DNA of 49,434 nucleotides from Planctomycetota bacterium. Lineage in GTDB: Bacteria; Planctomycetota; UBA1135; UBA2386. A program made the position numbers and the translations under genes. The notes under the pieces were generated by a model. It did no database searches. It had not been told where the DNA came from and saw only the letters and a program-made list of their open reading frames with translations. The DNA is taken from the NCBI GenBank assembly GCA_020425925.1, contig JAGQRB010000280.1:1-49434 (forward strand), written 5' to 3'. Numbering within the stretch: the stretch's first letter is position 1; each line of letters begins with the position of its first letter. This document shows positions 39,436 through 47,918 of this stretch, piece after piece.

Positions 39436-41715
39436 CTACTTCGCGACCGGCACGCTGAGCCGCACCGAACCCTCGAACAGCGGCCCGTCGAGAATCCAGT
39501 CCTGGAAGTGGAAGGTCACCGGATCGAGCCACGACGGCAACGGGAAGTCCCATGTCACCGAGCTGCCGATCCGCAGACCGAGCGTGCCGAGGAAGCCGTT
39601 CACGTTGTCGACCAGCAGATTGCATCCCGGCATCACGCCGGGGCCCGGGATCGGCTGGTTGGTCGTGGTGAGCGACGCCATCAGGAAGTGCAGCGCGTTC
39701 GGAGCGCCGGCCTTGATCGCGTTCACCTTGCCGAACTCGGTGCCGATCTGCTGCGCGCCGACCCAGCGCAGCACCGTCGGGCTGCAGGCCGTTCCCGAGG
39801 TGCCCGCCGGCGCCACCGCGGGGTAGCCGAAGATGCAGCCTTCGACACGGAACGAACTGGTCCAGGCCAACAGCACGTTGCGGTTGCTGCCGTCGAAGGC
39901 ACAGGCACCGGGGAACGCGGTCAGCGACGGCAGGACCGTCAGCGGTCCCTCGGTGACCAGGCCGTCGTAGCCGATCCGGGCGGCGTAGATCCCGGCGGTC
40001 AGCGTGAAGCCGTGATGCCAGGTGACGACGAACATCGACCGATCGGCCCAGTCATAGGTCACGGCCGAGGTCTGCAGCAGGCCGAGCACCTCGGTATCGA
40101 GCTGGACCGGCGCGAGGCTCGTCGCGGCGGTCGCAGCACCGGTCGGCCAGTCGACACGTTGGGCCCAGCCCTGGTCGCCGGTGTCCGGCGCGTGGTTCGT
40201 CGCGGTGACATCCGCGGTGGTGAACGCGATCAGGTAGCGCCCGTCACGGCCGTCGATCGCGGGCGAGAATTCGTGCACCGAGTCGTTGTTGCGCCCCGGT
40301 GAGCTCCAAAGCGCGGTCGACGGCGTGCCGCCGGCGTCGACCTTCCGGCCGCGCACCTCCCAGTCGCCGACGCCCGTGCTCGGCAACAGGATCGAGAACG
40401 CGGTCACCCACTCGCCACCGTCGGTGCGGAACGCGGTCACGCACGGATCCTGGCAGTCGGTGGAACCGCCGCCACCGAGGTGGAACGACGAGCCGAAGGC
40501 GCCGGTCGAGGCGTCGAACAACACGCCGTGCACCTCTGTGCGATTGGTGGTCGCGTAGTTGCCGGCCGTGGCCGCGTTGTCCTCGCGTTCGAACACGATC
40601 AGCGCCTCGGTGCCGTTGTCCCACGCCGCGACGCCGCCGATGGCGGGAGCGGCGTCGTTGAGCGGTGACGGTGGCGTCATGAGACTGACCGCCGTCGAGT
40701 GCGCGGTCGAACCGCTGGCGTGGCGGTGCGCGCGCAGGGCGCTCCGCGTCGGCGTGCTGTTCACGAAGTGGCGCTGGAACACGATGACCCACTGGTCGGC
40801 GCCGCCGACGCAGGCGCAACCACCTCGGAGGCTGTTCCAGGTCGTGTTGATATCGGAGTAGACCAGGAAGGACGGACTCGTGGGGGCGAGATCGGCACCG
40901 GTGAGGTAGGCGAACAGGTCGTAGTCCAGCGCGGAAGCACGGCGATCGAAGACGAACATCGTGTTCGAGGTCGCGACCTCGGCGTTGTGGGCGATCGCGA
41001 CCCGATTGGGGACGTAGGAGTTCGGCGAGCTCGCGAACAGGGTGTGCGTCGCGAGCAACGGATCGACGACGACCGGGAACGCGGCACCGTCGAGCCAGCG
41101 GGCGGGAACGCGCAGGGTGATCCGGTCGTCGACGAGCTCGGTGGTGATCGCCATCCGGTCGCCCGTGGCGTCGATCACCGCAGCCTCGCCGTAGGTCAGG
41201 ATCGGGGTGCCCGCCGGATCGTGGAACGTCAGCGACCGATGCGCCGGTGTCGCTGGCCCGGCGATCAGGTCGGAGGTGAGCCGACCCTCGATGACGATCT
41301 CGCCCTCGCCGAGGCGTTCGGCGAACACGAAGGTCTGCTCGAGCCCCTCGAGCCGCACGTCGTAGGTCTCGGTGACCGCGCCGAAGTCGTACTCGTAGCG
41401 CCGCTCGAACTCGCGTCGGCGCGGTTCCGGGTTCTCGGCGAGCAGCTCGCGACCGCCGACGCGAACCGAGGTCGTGTGCCAGGACCACGGGCGATTGACC
41501 GGGTAGCCGCCGCCGAGATAAGGCACGAACGTCATGTCGCCGTGGAACGACACCTTGTAGTCGGCGCCAGCGGCCCAGATCCCGTAGGGCTGGCCGAGAT
41601 CGTCGGCAGCGGTGTGGATCGGCACGCAGAACCGGGGCAGGACGGGTCCGGCGTCCTGCGCCAGCAGCGACGTGGCGATCAGGACGGGGCCGACGAGAGC
41701 TCGTGAGAGGTCCAT
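39436..41715 (-). CDS. Secreted beta-rich protein of unknown function
   Basis: A 759-residue exported protein with signal peptide (MDLSRALVGPVLIATSLLAQ). Residues about 90-210 include FPVVVDPLLATHT, as in secreted repeat proteins with a propeptide-like prologue. The centre has propeller-like strands (EALIVFEREDNAATAGNY, RYLIAFTTADV, SMFVVTWHHGF, NVLLAWTSSF). The last about 75 residues (GCNLLVDNVNGFLGTLG, FHFQDWILDG) resemble the C-terminal domain of the ELW-repeat neighbour. Family not recognised. Confidence 0.8.
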   Translation of the reverse strand: MDLSRALVGPVLIATSLLAQDAGPVLPRFCVPIHTAADDLGQPYGIWAAGADYKVSFHGDMTFVPYLGGGYPVNRPWSWHTTSVRVGGRELLAENPEPRRREFERRYEYDFGAVTETYDVRLEGLEQTFVFAERLGEGEIVIEGRLTSDLIAGPATPAHRSLTFHDPAGTPILTYGEAAVIDATGDRMAITTELVDDRITLRVPARWLDGAAFPVVVDPLLATHTLFASSPNSYVPNRVAIAHNAEVATSNTMFVFDRRASALDYDLFAYLTGADLAPTSPSFLVYSDINTTWNSLRGGCACVGGADQWVIVFQRHFVNSTPTRSALRAHRHASGSTAHSTAVSLMTPPSPLNDAAPAIGGVAAWDNGTEALIVFEREDNAATAGNYATTNRTEVHGVLFDASTGAFGSSFHLGGGGSTDCQDPCVTAFRTDGGEWVTAFSILLPSTGVGDWEVRGRKVDAGGTPSTALWSSPGRNNDSVHEFSPAIDGRDGRYLIAFTTADVTATNHAPDTGDQGWAQRVDWPTGAATAATSLAPVQLDTEVLGLLQTSAVTYDWADRSMFVVTWHHGFTLTAGIYAARIGYDGLVTEGPLTVLPSLTAFPGACAFDGSNRNVLLAWTSSFRVEGCIFGYPAVAPAGTSGTACSPTVLRWVGAQQIGTEFGKVNAIKAGAPNALHFLMASLTTTNQPIPGPGVMPGCNLLVDNVNGFLGTLGLRIGSSVTWDFPLPSWLDPVTFHFQDWILDGPLFEGSVRLSVPVAK

Positions 41716-41765
41716 GACCTACCCGTTTCGCGACGGCCGCTGCGCGGACAGGTTTTTCGGCGATG

Positions 41766-42791
41766 TCAGCGCATTCGCGGCGGTCGCACGAGCAGATTGC
41801 GCAGCAGGCGGGCATTGCCCGGCGCCTCCGAGATCCAGTCCCACCACAGCGCCGCGCCGATCGTGATCACCTCGCCGCCGCTCTGCGTCCTGGCGTACGC
41901 GACGAACGGGTCTGCGCCGCCGAGGATCGGCAGGTCGACGAGCGACCGCGCGAGGTCACCGTCGGTGATGCGGGTCGGCGACCGCGTGCCGGCGCTGACG
42001 CCTTCGACCCCGACGGTGAGCGGGTCGCGGTGCACGTCGCCGACCGCGCCCGGCGAGCGCGATTCGCGATCGACCATCTCGAGCCCGAACGGCTCGCAGA
42101 CCCGATTGGCCGCCGGCACGGTGCCGACGAAGAACGAGTTCGCGCACAGGACCACGCGGCCGCCGCCGCAGACGAAGCCCTGCAGTCGATCGACGTCGCC
42201 CTGTGAGATATCCCGCAAGCTGCTCTCACCGACGAGGACGACGTCGACTCGCGCCAGCGCCTCGGCGGTGAACGCCCGCACGTTCTTGCGCGTGTAGCGG
42301 TAGTCGACGTCGAACCGGTTGGTCGCGACGAGCGCGCGCCAGACCGCGAACGTCGCCGGATCGTCCGTCGAGTAGGCCTCGAACGGGCTGTCGGCGACCA
42401 GGATCCGGCTGCCGCCCGGGGACGCCGGCGCGACCGTCCAGCTCACCGGGATCGCGACCTGCTCGTCGCCGCGACGCACCGGGATCGTGCGTTCGAAGTG
42501 CCCGGTCTCGTGGGTCGGCACCGCGAAACCGAGGTCGGTTACCGCCTTGTCCTGCTCGCGCACGTAGGTCCGCTGCGAGAGCGGACGCAGGTCCTTCGGC
42601 AGTTCGACCTCGACCTGCACGTCGCCCGGTGGTCGCCCCCAGAAGATCGCCGCGGAGGTCTCGACGACCGCGCCGACCCGCACCTCGCCGAGGTCGATCG
42701 CGGTGGGCTGCACGCGCTCCGCCGCAGGCTGCGGCTCCTGGGCAACTGGCCACAGCGCGAGCAGCAGCAGGGATCCGAGGCACGGCACCAA
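41766..42791 (-). CDS. Periplasmic protein with GATase-like fold
   Basis: A 341-residue protein with a short signal peptide (MVPCLGSLLLLALWPVAQ). An N-terminal Ig-like strand set (IDLGEVRVGAVVETSAAIFW) resembles DUF1573-type domains. A Rossmann/GATase-like part follows (SRILVADSPFEAYS, VDVVLVGESSLRDISQGDVD, LQGFVCGGGRVVLCANSFF, GEVITIGAALWWDWI), as in DUF4350 or ThuA-like proteins; no catalytic Cys is evident. It starts 9 nt after the flavin-reductase-like gene, so probably co-transcribed. Confidence 0.75.
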   Translation of the reverse strand: MVPCLGSLLLLALWPVAQEPQPAAERVQPTAIDLGEVRVGAVVETSAAIFWGRPPGDVQVEVELPKDLRPLSQRTYVREQDKAVTDLGFAVPTHETGHFERTIPVRRGDEQVAIPVSWTVAPASPGGSRILVADSPFEAYSTDDPATFAVWRALVATNRFDVDYRYTRKNVRAFTAEALARVDVVLVGESSLRDISQGDVDRLQGFVCGGGRVVLCANSFFVGTVPAANRVCEPFGLEMVDRESRSPGAVGDVHRDPLTVGVEGVSAGTRSPTRITDGDLARSLVDLPILGGADPFVAYARTQSGGEVITIGAALWWDWISEAPGNARLLRNLLVRPPRMR

Positions 42792-42800
42792 CGCGCCCCC

Positions 42801-43292
42801 TCAGTAGCTGAAGCCGTTCTTGCGTACGTGCACCAGCGGCTCGCGATCGATCACGCCGGTGCCGCCGATCACTTCGCCGCAGACCACGCTGTGGTCGGAC
42901 CAGTCGTCGGCGATCGCGCGCACCCGACAGACGAGATGCGCGTGCGCCGCGGTCGGATACGGCACGCCGACCGCGCTGACCGTGGTCTCGACGCCGTCGA
43001 ACGCCGGCACGCCGGGCTCGAAGCCGCGGGCGAAGTGGCCGAGCAGGTGCTTGCTGTCCTGGTCGAGCACGGCGAGGCAGAACACGCCTTCGCTGCGCAC
43101 CAACGCCTCGATCGGACGCCCCTGCTTGAGCGCGACGATCACCGCCGGCGGCTCGAAGCCGACCTGCTGCACCCACGAGGCGAGCATGCCGGTCGCCGCC
43201 TCGCCGCGGCCGGCGGTGAGCACATAGAGTCCGCTCGGCAGGCGGCCGAGGCCGCGCGCGATCGCTGCCTTGTCGTCGTCGGTTCGGGTCAT
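42801..43292 (-). CDS. Flavin reductase-like FMN-binding split-barrel protein
   Basis: A 163-residue protein matching the flavin reductase-like domain: LPSGLYVLTAGRGEAATGMLASWVQQVGFEPPAVIVALKQ-type start region, then VFCLAVLDQDSKHLLGHFARG, AHLVCRVRAIADDWSDHSVVCGEVIGG. It is the stand-alone form of the module also found at the C-terminus of diflavin flavoproteins. It would reduce or bind FMN with NAD(P)H; the electron acceptor is not evident. ATG 43292 is preceded by a hairpin (43299-43316). Confidence 0.88.
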   Translation of the reverse strand: MTRTDDDKAAIARGLGRLPSGLYVLTAGRGEAATGMLASWVQQVGFEPPAVIVALKQGRPIEALVRSEGVFCLAVLDQDSKHLLGHFARGFEPGVPAFDGVETTVSAVGVPYPTAAHAHLVCRVRAIADDWSDHSVVCGEVIGGTGVIDREPLVHVRKNGFSY

Positions 43293-43298
43293 CGTCTT

Positions 43299-43316
43299 CG
43301 GGTGGTTCGCCACCCG
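43299..43316 (-). promoter_or_regulatory. Hairpin abutting the flavin-reductase-like start
   Basis: Perfect 7-bp stem (CGGGTGG/CCACCCG) with loop CGAA on the minus-strand transcript, ending 6 nt before the ATG at 43292. It covers the usual Shine-Dalgarno position, so the start may be controlled by folding, or the gene may be initiated leaderlessly downstream. Confidence 0.35.
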
Positions 43317-43445
43317 TCTTGTATCGTCCCCGGCCGCCAGGCGGCGCTGCCGGCCGGCGAGAAACCGGAATTCGGACCCGCCGCCGGGAGTATCCGGGTT
43401 GCTCCGACCGTTGCTGCCACCTAGCTTCGGACCCGAAGTGCTCGG

Positions 43446-43928
43446 ATGCCCTCGATCGACGACGACAGCCAGGAACCGGCTCCGCGCCCGACGGGCGCGA
43501 CGTTGCGCATCCTGCTCCGATGGGCAGTCGGCGTCCTTCTGGTGCTCGCCGCCGGCGCACCCGTCGCTGTCCTCGGGTCGAGCGCGCCGAACGCGCCCGC
43601 CCGGACCGGGATCGCAGCGGTGTCGATCGACACATCGCGCCTGCGCGTCCTCGACCCGCTGCCCGCGCGCCTGCCGGCCGAGGAGGCCAGCTGCAACGCG
43701 GCGGACGACGAGCGCCGGGGGCCGCCGCCGCGGCTCGACGATCCCGACGAGGAAGCGACCACGGCGATCGGCGACGGCACCGCCTGGCCGCTGATCCAGA
43801 GCCGTGCCGCCAGCGCGCCCTACCCGGCGGAGCCGTTCGTTTCGGCCCATTGGGTGGTGATCGCGCCGCCTCGCGCCCCGCCGGCAGCCGCCGACCAGGA
43901 CTGCTCGAGGCACCCGGACGCCGCCTGA
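43446..43928 (+). CDS. Small single-pass membrane protein, hypothetical
   Basis: A 160-residue protein with one TM (about 20-43, RILLRWAVGVLLVLAAGAPVAVLG) after a short acidic N-terminus, then a Pro/Ala/Asp-rich periplasmic tail. GC at third codon positions is about 85-90%, as in the real genes here. No family recognised. Two other frames overlapping this stretch look like shadows. ATG 43446 has no clear Shine-Dalgarno. Confidence 0.5.
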   Translation: MPSIDDDSQEPAPRPTGATLRILLRWAVGVLLVLAAGAPVAVLGSSAPNAPARTGIAAVSIDTSRLRVLDPLPARLPAEEASCNAADDERRGPPPRLDDPDEEATTAIGDGTAWPLIQSRAASAPYPAEPFVSAHWVVIAPPRAPPAAADQDCSRHPDAA

Positions 43929-43959
43929 TCGCGACCGTGCCGTAGCTGTCGGCAGGCCA

Positions 43960-43980
43960 CCGCGATCGCGTCGATCGCGG
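43960..43980 (+). terminator. Hairpin after the small membrane protein gene
   Basis: Perfect 9-bp stem (ccgcgatcg/cgatcgcgg) with loop cgt, 31 nt after the stop at 43928 and about 105 nt before the next gene. No T run; the best terminator candidate between the two genes. Confidence 0.4.
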
Positions 43981-44085
43981 CTCGGGCTCACCGCGCTTCC
44001 GAACTCTCGAGCATCGTTCGCCGCCGCCATCCGGTTTCCCGTGCTCCATGCCACGGCCCGCCCGGGCCATCGTCACGTTCGCAAA

Positions 44086-45624
44086 ATGACCAACGGTAAG
44101 ATCCTTCCCACCGCGGCCCTGCTCGCCGCCGGCCTCTGGAGCGGCGCCTGTGCGCCCTACCTCGGTGACGCGGCCGCTCGCGACGTCGACAGGAGTGTGC
44201 CGGCGAGCTTCGGCGCCTTGCAGCCGGACCCGCAGCCGGACCCGCAGCCGGACCCGCAGTCCGACCCGAAGGGCACCGGCGAACAGACCCCGAGCGCGAG
44301 CTCGGCAGAGCTCACGGCAGCGCAGTTCTTCGGCGATCCCAAGCTGCTCGCGCTGGTCGACGAGGCGCTGGCCAACAACCAGGAGCTCAACATCCTCGAC
44401 CAGGAGATCTCGATCGCGCACAGCGAGGTCATGGCCCGGCGCGGCGAGTACCTGCCGCGGCTCGGATTCGGCGCGGAAGGCGGCATCGAGAAGGTCGGCG
44501 AGTTCACCAGCCAGGGCGCGAGCGACGCCAACGACGAGATCACGCCCGGACGGCACGTGCCCGAGAACCTGCAGAACTACGGGCTCGGGTTCTTCGCGTC
44601 GTGGGAGGTCGACATCTGGAGCAAGCTGCGCAACGCGACCAAGGCCGCCGTCTTCCGCGTGATGTCGACCGTCGAGGGCAAGAACTTCGCGGTGACCCGG
44701 CTCGTCGCCGAACTCGCCCGTTCGTACTACGAGCTCATGGCGCTGGACAACGAGCTCGCGGTCCTGCGCCGCAACATCGAGATCCAGAACCAGGCGCTCG
44801 AGGTCGTGCGGAACCAGAAGCAGGCGGCGCGCGTGACCGAGCTCGCGGTGCAGCGCTTCGAGGCCGAGGTGCTGCGCAGTCGCAGTCGCCTGTTCGACGT
44901 GCAGCAGGAGATCACCGAGGCCGAGAACCGCGTCAACGTCCTGGTCGGACGGTTCCCGCAGCCGGTCGCGCGCGCGTCGGACGCGTTCCTCGAACTCTCC
45001 CCCGCCGATGTCGCCGCCGGCCTGCCGACGCAGCTGCTCGAGAATCGGCCGGATCTCAAACAGGCCGAGATGGAGCTCGCGGCGGCGAAGCTCGACGTCT
45101 CGGTCGCGAAGGCGCGGTTCTACCCGTCGCTGAGCATCGACGCCGCCGCCGGTCTCGAGGCGTTCGAGGTCTCGAAGCTGCCGGAGTGGCCGGAGTCGGT
45201 GTTCTACAACGCCTTCGCGAACATCACCGCGCCGCTGCTCAACCGCAAGGCGATCACCGCTGGCTATCGCGCCGCCAACTCGCGGCAGATGCAGGCGGTC
45301 TACCACTACGAACGCACGATCCGCGAGGCCTACGCCGAGACGGCGAACCAGCTCGCGATGATCGGCAACCTCGCGCGCAAGTACGAGCTGAAGTCGCAGC
45401 AGGTCGACATCCTGCAGCAGGCGATCGCGGTCTCGAACCAGCTGTTCGCGTCGGCGCGCGCCGACTACATGGAGGTGCTGCTGACGCGGCGCGACGCGCT
45501 CGAGGCGCAGATGGAGCTGATCGAGACCAAGAAGCGGCAGCTCGACGCGATGGTGAACATGTACCAGGCGCTCGGTGGCGGCTGGCGGGTCGCGCCGCCC
45601 GACGCCGAGAAGGGTGGCGAGTGA
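44086..45624 (+). CDS. TolC/OprM-type outer-membrane efflux lipoprotein
   Basis: A 512-residue outer-membrane channel protein. A lipoprotein signal ends in lipobox SGAC (C22). A Pro/Asp/Gln spacer (about 46-61) precedes two OEP domains of the TolC fold with the typical long helices (LVDEALANNQELNILDQEIS, LVAELARSYYELMAL, LLENRPDLKQAEMELAAAKLDVSVAKARFYPSLSID-type motif, LLTRRDALEAQMELIE). It would pair with an adaptor and pump for efflux or export. None is adjacent; the nearest adaptors are about 20 kb away in the surface-protein cluster. ATG 44086 was chosen for the compact lipoprotein signal. Confidence 0.92.
   Translation: MTNGKILPTAALLAAGLWSGACAPYLGDAAARDVDRSVPASFGALQPDPQPDPQPDPQSDPKGTGEQTPSASSAELTAAQFFGDPKLLALVDEALANNQELNILDQEISIAHSEVMARRGEYLPRLGFGAEGGIEKVGEFTSQGASDANDEITPGRHVPENLQNYGLGFFASWEVDIWSKLRNATKAAVFRVMSTVEGKNFAVTRLVAELARSYYELMALDNELAVLRRNIEIQNQALEVVRNQKQAARVTELAVQRFEAEVLRSRSRLFDVQQEITEAENRVNVLVGRFPQPVARASDAFLELSPADVAAGLPTQLLENRPDLKQAEMELAAAKLDVSVAKARFYPSLSIDAAAGLEAFEVSKLPEWPESVFYNAFANITAPLLNRKAITAGYRAANSRQMQAVYHYERTIREAYAETANQLAMIGNLARKYELKSQQVDILQQAIAVSNQLFASARADYMEVLLTRRDALEAQMELIETKKRQLDAMVNMYQALGGGWRVAPPDAEKGGE
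44221..44268 (+). repeat. Four 12-bp tandem repeats in the efflux lipoprotein gene
   Basis: Unit cagccggacccg occurs three times in perfect tandem and a fourth time with two changes (cagtccgacccg), coding for QPDPQPDPQPDPQSDP just after the lipobox. A slippage-prone spacer whose length could vary between strains in whole codons. Confidence 0.9.
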
Positions 45625-45648
45625 TCCGGGGTTGACGAGCCGGCACCG

Positions 45649-46632
45649 CTAGCGGTACTCGGCGCACGCACGGAGCTCCCAGGGCGCGCCCGTGCGCGCC
45701 TGGACGTTCCGGCCGATGCCGTCGACGATCTCGCCCAGCTCGCGATCGTCGAGCAGGCCATCGATCGTGAGCTCGACGTCGGAGAAGCCTTCGTAGACGA
45801 CGAGCGCGCGACCGATCTCGGCCGACCAGGTCTCGAGATCGCCCGATCCCCGGATCACCGGGTGCAGTCGGGAGCGCAGCCCCGACACCGCGAGAATCGA
45901 CGGATCATCCGGCTCGGCCGAGCACACCGAGAACCGTCGCCGCATCGTCGCCCGCGGCAGGCGTTCCCAACGCCGCTGGCGGAGTTCCAGCCGCCAGGTC
46001 GCGTCGGCACGTTCGAACGCCTCGCCATTCCAAACCTCGCCGCTGCCGACGACAATCGAATGGGTCGCCGCGTCGTAGGACGCCGCGTGCCGGTGGATCC
46101 AGCCCGGCGCATCGCCCTCGGCGTGCACCTTGCGGAACTTCCAGGTCCGGGTGTCGAGCACGAAGATCGGCGTCGTGCCGGGTCGCCGCTGTTCGGGGTA
46201 GCCGACGTTGCCGATCACCCAGATCTGGTCGCCGACCAACGTCGCAGTGTGGAAGTCCGTCGGCGGGAACCGGCTCTCGCCGTAGCCGAACAGCTCGATG
46301 CCGCAGGTCGTCCGCTCGACGTGCTCCTCACCGTCGCGCGGTCTCAGCACGGCGATGTCGTTGTAGATGAAGAAGTCCGGGTCGTAGTAGTCCTCGTGCT
46401 CGCCCGCGATGCAGACGACGCGGCGGTCGTCGAGCCCGGTGCAGCTCATGCCGAAGCGCTGGAAGCACCAGGTCGGCGACTCGGGCCAGGTCTCGAGCCC
46501 GAAATGATCCCGGCCACCGAAGCCACTGTGACCCGTGCGCACCATCCACTCCCAGGCGGCTTCGCGAAAACGCGTCGGGTTCTTCGCGCCGCGTCGCGCC
46601 GCACAGCCGAGCCGGAACGTGTCTCGATCCAC
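45649..46632 (-). CDS. Kelch-like repeat protein
   Basis: A 327-residue protein, probably cytoplasmic (no signal peptide in this form). Kelch-like strands recur: DFHTATLVGDQIWVIGNVGY, TPIFVLDTRTWKFRKVHAEG, HRHAASYDAATHSIVVGSGE, TWRLELRQRRWERL. Start uncertain: GTG 46632 (VDRDTFRLGC) is the most natural because the upstream in-frame part looks non-coding; an ATG at 46803 would give 384 residues and overlap the divergent gene. Binding partner unknown. Converges on the efflux lipoprotein gene. Confidence 0.75.
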   Translation of the reverse strand: MDRDTFRLGCAARRGAKNPTRFREAAWEWMVRTGHSGFGGRDHFGLETWPESPTWCFQRFGMSCTGLDDRRVVCIAGEHEDYYDPDFFIYNDIAVLRPRDGEEHVERTTCGIELFGYGESRFPPTDFHTATLVGDQIWVIGNVGYPEQRRPGTTPIFVLDTRTWKFRKVHAEGDAPGWIHRHAASYDAATHSIVVGSGEVWNGEAFERADATWRLELRQRRWERLPRATMRRRFSVCSAEPDDPSILAVSGLRSRLHPVIRGSGDLETWSAEIGRALVVYEGFSDVELTIDGLLDDRELGEIVDGIGRNVQARTGAPWELRACAEYR

Positions 46633-46769
46633 GGCGATAGCGTAGTTCGGCAGCGCGGGAAGGGGGATCCGACGCCGCGCGGTGTCCGGTTCGGCGAGAC
46701 CTGTCGCTCGTGACCTACGGCTGCGAACGCCCCCCGCAGCCGCCCCATCGCTCCCACCCCGGTAGCTCC

Positions 46770-47909
46770 ATGAAACAGCGAAATCCCCGCGGCCGCTCCG
46801 CACCCGCTGCGCTCGCCACGCTCGCGCTCGCGTCGGCCTGGTCCTCGATCGCGGTCCGCGCGCAGACCGCGCCGCCGCCGATCACCGTGCCTTCCGACGA
46901 CACCGCGATCGCCGGCCCGGCGACGGCGACCGCGCCGACGCTGACCGCCGCCGCCGCCTGGCTGCTGCGGCACCAGCAGCCCGACGGGCGCTGGACCGTC
47001 ACCGCCGACCCCGAAGGCAACGACCAGCGCGACCACAACGAGATCTGCGTCACCGCGCTGGCGATCCGCGCGCTGCTGCCGGGCCTGCGCAACGAGGGAC
47101 TGCCGATCGCGCGCGCCGTGCGCCGTGCCGCGGCGTTCCTCGCGGCGAGCCAGCGGCCCGACGGCTGCTTCGGGCCCGAGGATCCGTTCACCATGATGTT
47201 CGGGCACGCCCACGCGTTGCGCGCGCTGTGCGCGATCCAGCGCGAGTGGCCCGACGAGACCCGCATGCAGCAGATCGAGCGCGGCGTCGAGTGGGCCCTG
47301 CAGGCGCAGAACCCGTACGCCGGCTGGCGCTACACGCCGAAGTGCGGCGACAACGACAGCAAGATCACTGCAACGATGCTGCTCGCGTTGCGCGACTGCC
47401 AGGCGCTCGGAGTGAAGATCGGTGACCGCGCGTTCGCCCTGGGACAGTTGCTGCTCGACCAGCTCCGGGCGCCGAACACCGGCCGCACCGGCTTCACGAA
47501 ACAGGGCGAGACGATGTCGCGCTTCACGTCGAAGAAGGCCGCGTTCCCGGGCGAGCTCTCGGAGGAACCGACCGCACTGCACCTGCTCGTCGATGCCGCG
47601 GCCGGAAAAACGCTCGAGGCGCCCGAGCGCGCGCTCGGCGTCGCGCTCGTGGCCGCGCTGCCGCCCGAATGGGACGCGGCTGCCGGCTCGATCGACCTCG
47701 CCTACTGGCAGAGCGGCGCCGAGCTCATGCAACTCGTCGGCGGCCGCGAGGCCAGACTCTGGCGCGCCAAGCTGCACGCCGCACTGCTGCCGAACCGCAT
47801 CGATACGGGCGGGCTGGCGCATTGGCCCGCGGTCGACGCCTGGAGCCACCCGGGCATGGAGGCCTACACCACCGCGTCCGCGATGCTCGCGCTGCGCTCG
47901 CTGCCGTAG
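46770..47909 (+). CDS. Secreted terpenoid-cyclase-fold (squalene-cyclase-like repeat) protein
   Basis: A 379-residue protein with a signal peptide (about 1-35, cleaved near VRAQ). The mature part shows alpha/alpha-toroid repeats with QW-type motifs (LLRHQQPDGRWTV, FLAASQRPDGCFGPE, WALQAQNPYAGWRYTPKCGD), as in squalene-hopene cyclases, prenyltransferase beta subunits and alpha-2-macroglobulin-like proteins. The DxDD cyclase motif was not found, so catalysis of cyclisation is unlikely; Planctomycetota carry many such secreted toroids of unknown role. ATG 46770 chosen for the signal peptide. Confidence 0.85.
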   Translation: MKQRNPRGRSAPAALATLALASAWSSIAVRAQTAPPPITVPSDDTAIAGPATATAPTLTAAAAWLLRHQQPDGRWTVTADPEGNDQRDHNEICVTALAIRALLPGLRNEGLPIARAVRRAAAFLAASQRPDGCFGPEDPFTMMFGHAHALRALCAIQREWPDETRMQQIERGVEWALQAQNPYAGWRYTPKCGDNDSKITATMLLALRDCQALGVKIGDRAFALGQLLLDQLRAPNTGRTGFTKQGETMSRFTSKKAAFPGELSEEPTALHLLVDAAAGKTLEAPERALGVALVAALPPEWDAAAGSIDLAYWQSGAELMQLVGGREARLWRAKLHAALLPNRIDTGGLAHWPAVDAWSHPGMEAYTTASAMLALRSLP

Positions 47910-47918
47910 ACCGCGGAG

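Noticed and set aside
43270-43945. Two alternative plus-strand frames overlapping 43446-43928
   Set aside because: They are Arg/Ser-rich without a membrane segment or family feature and start within the flavin-reductase gene or its leader; the chosen frame has high third-position GC and a plausible TM.
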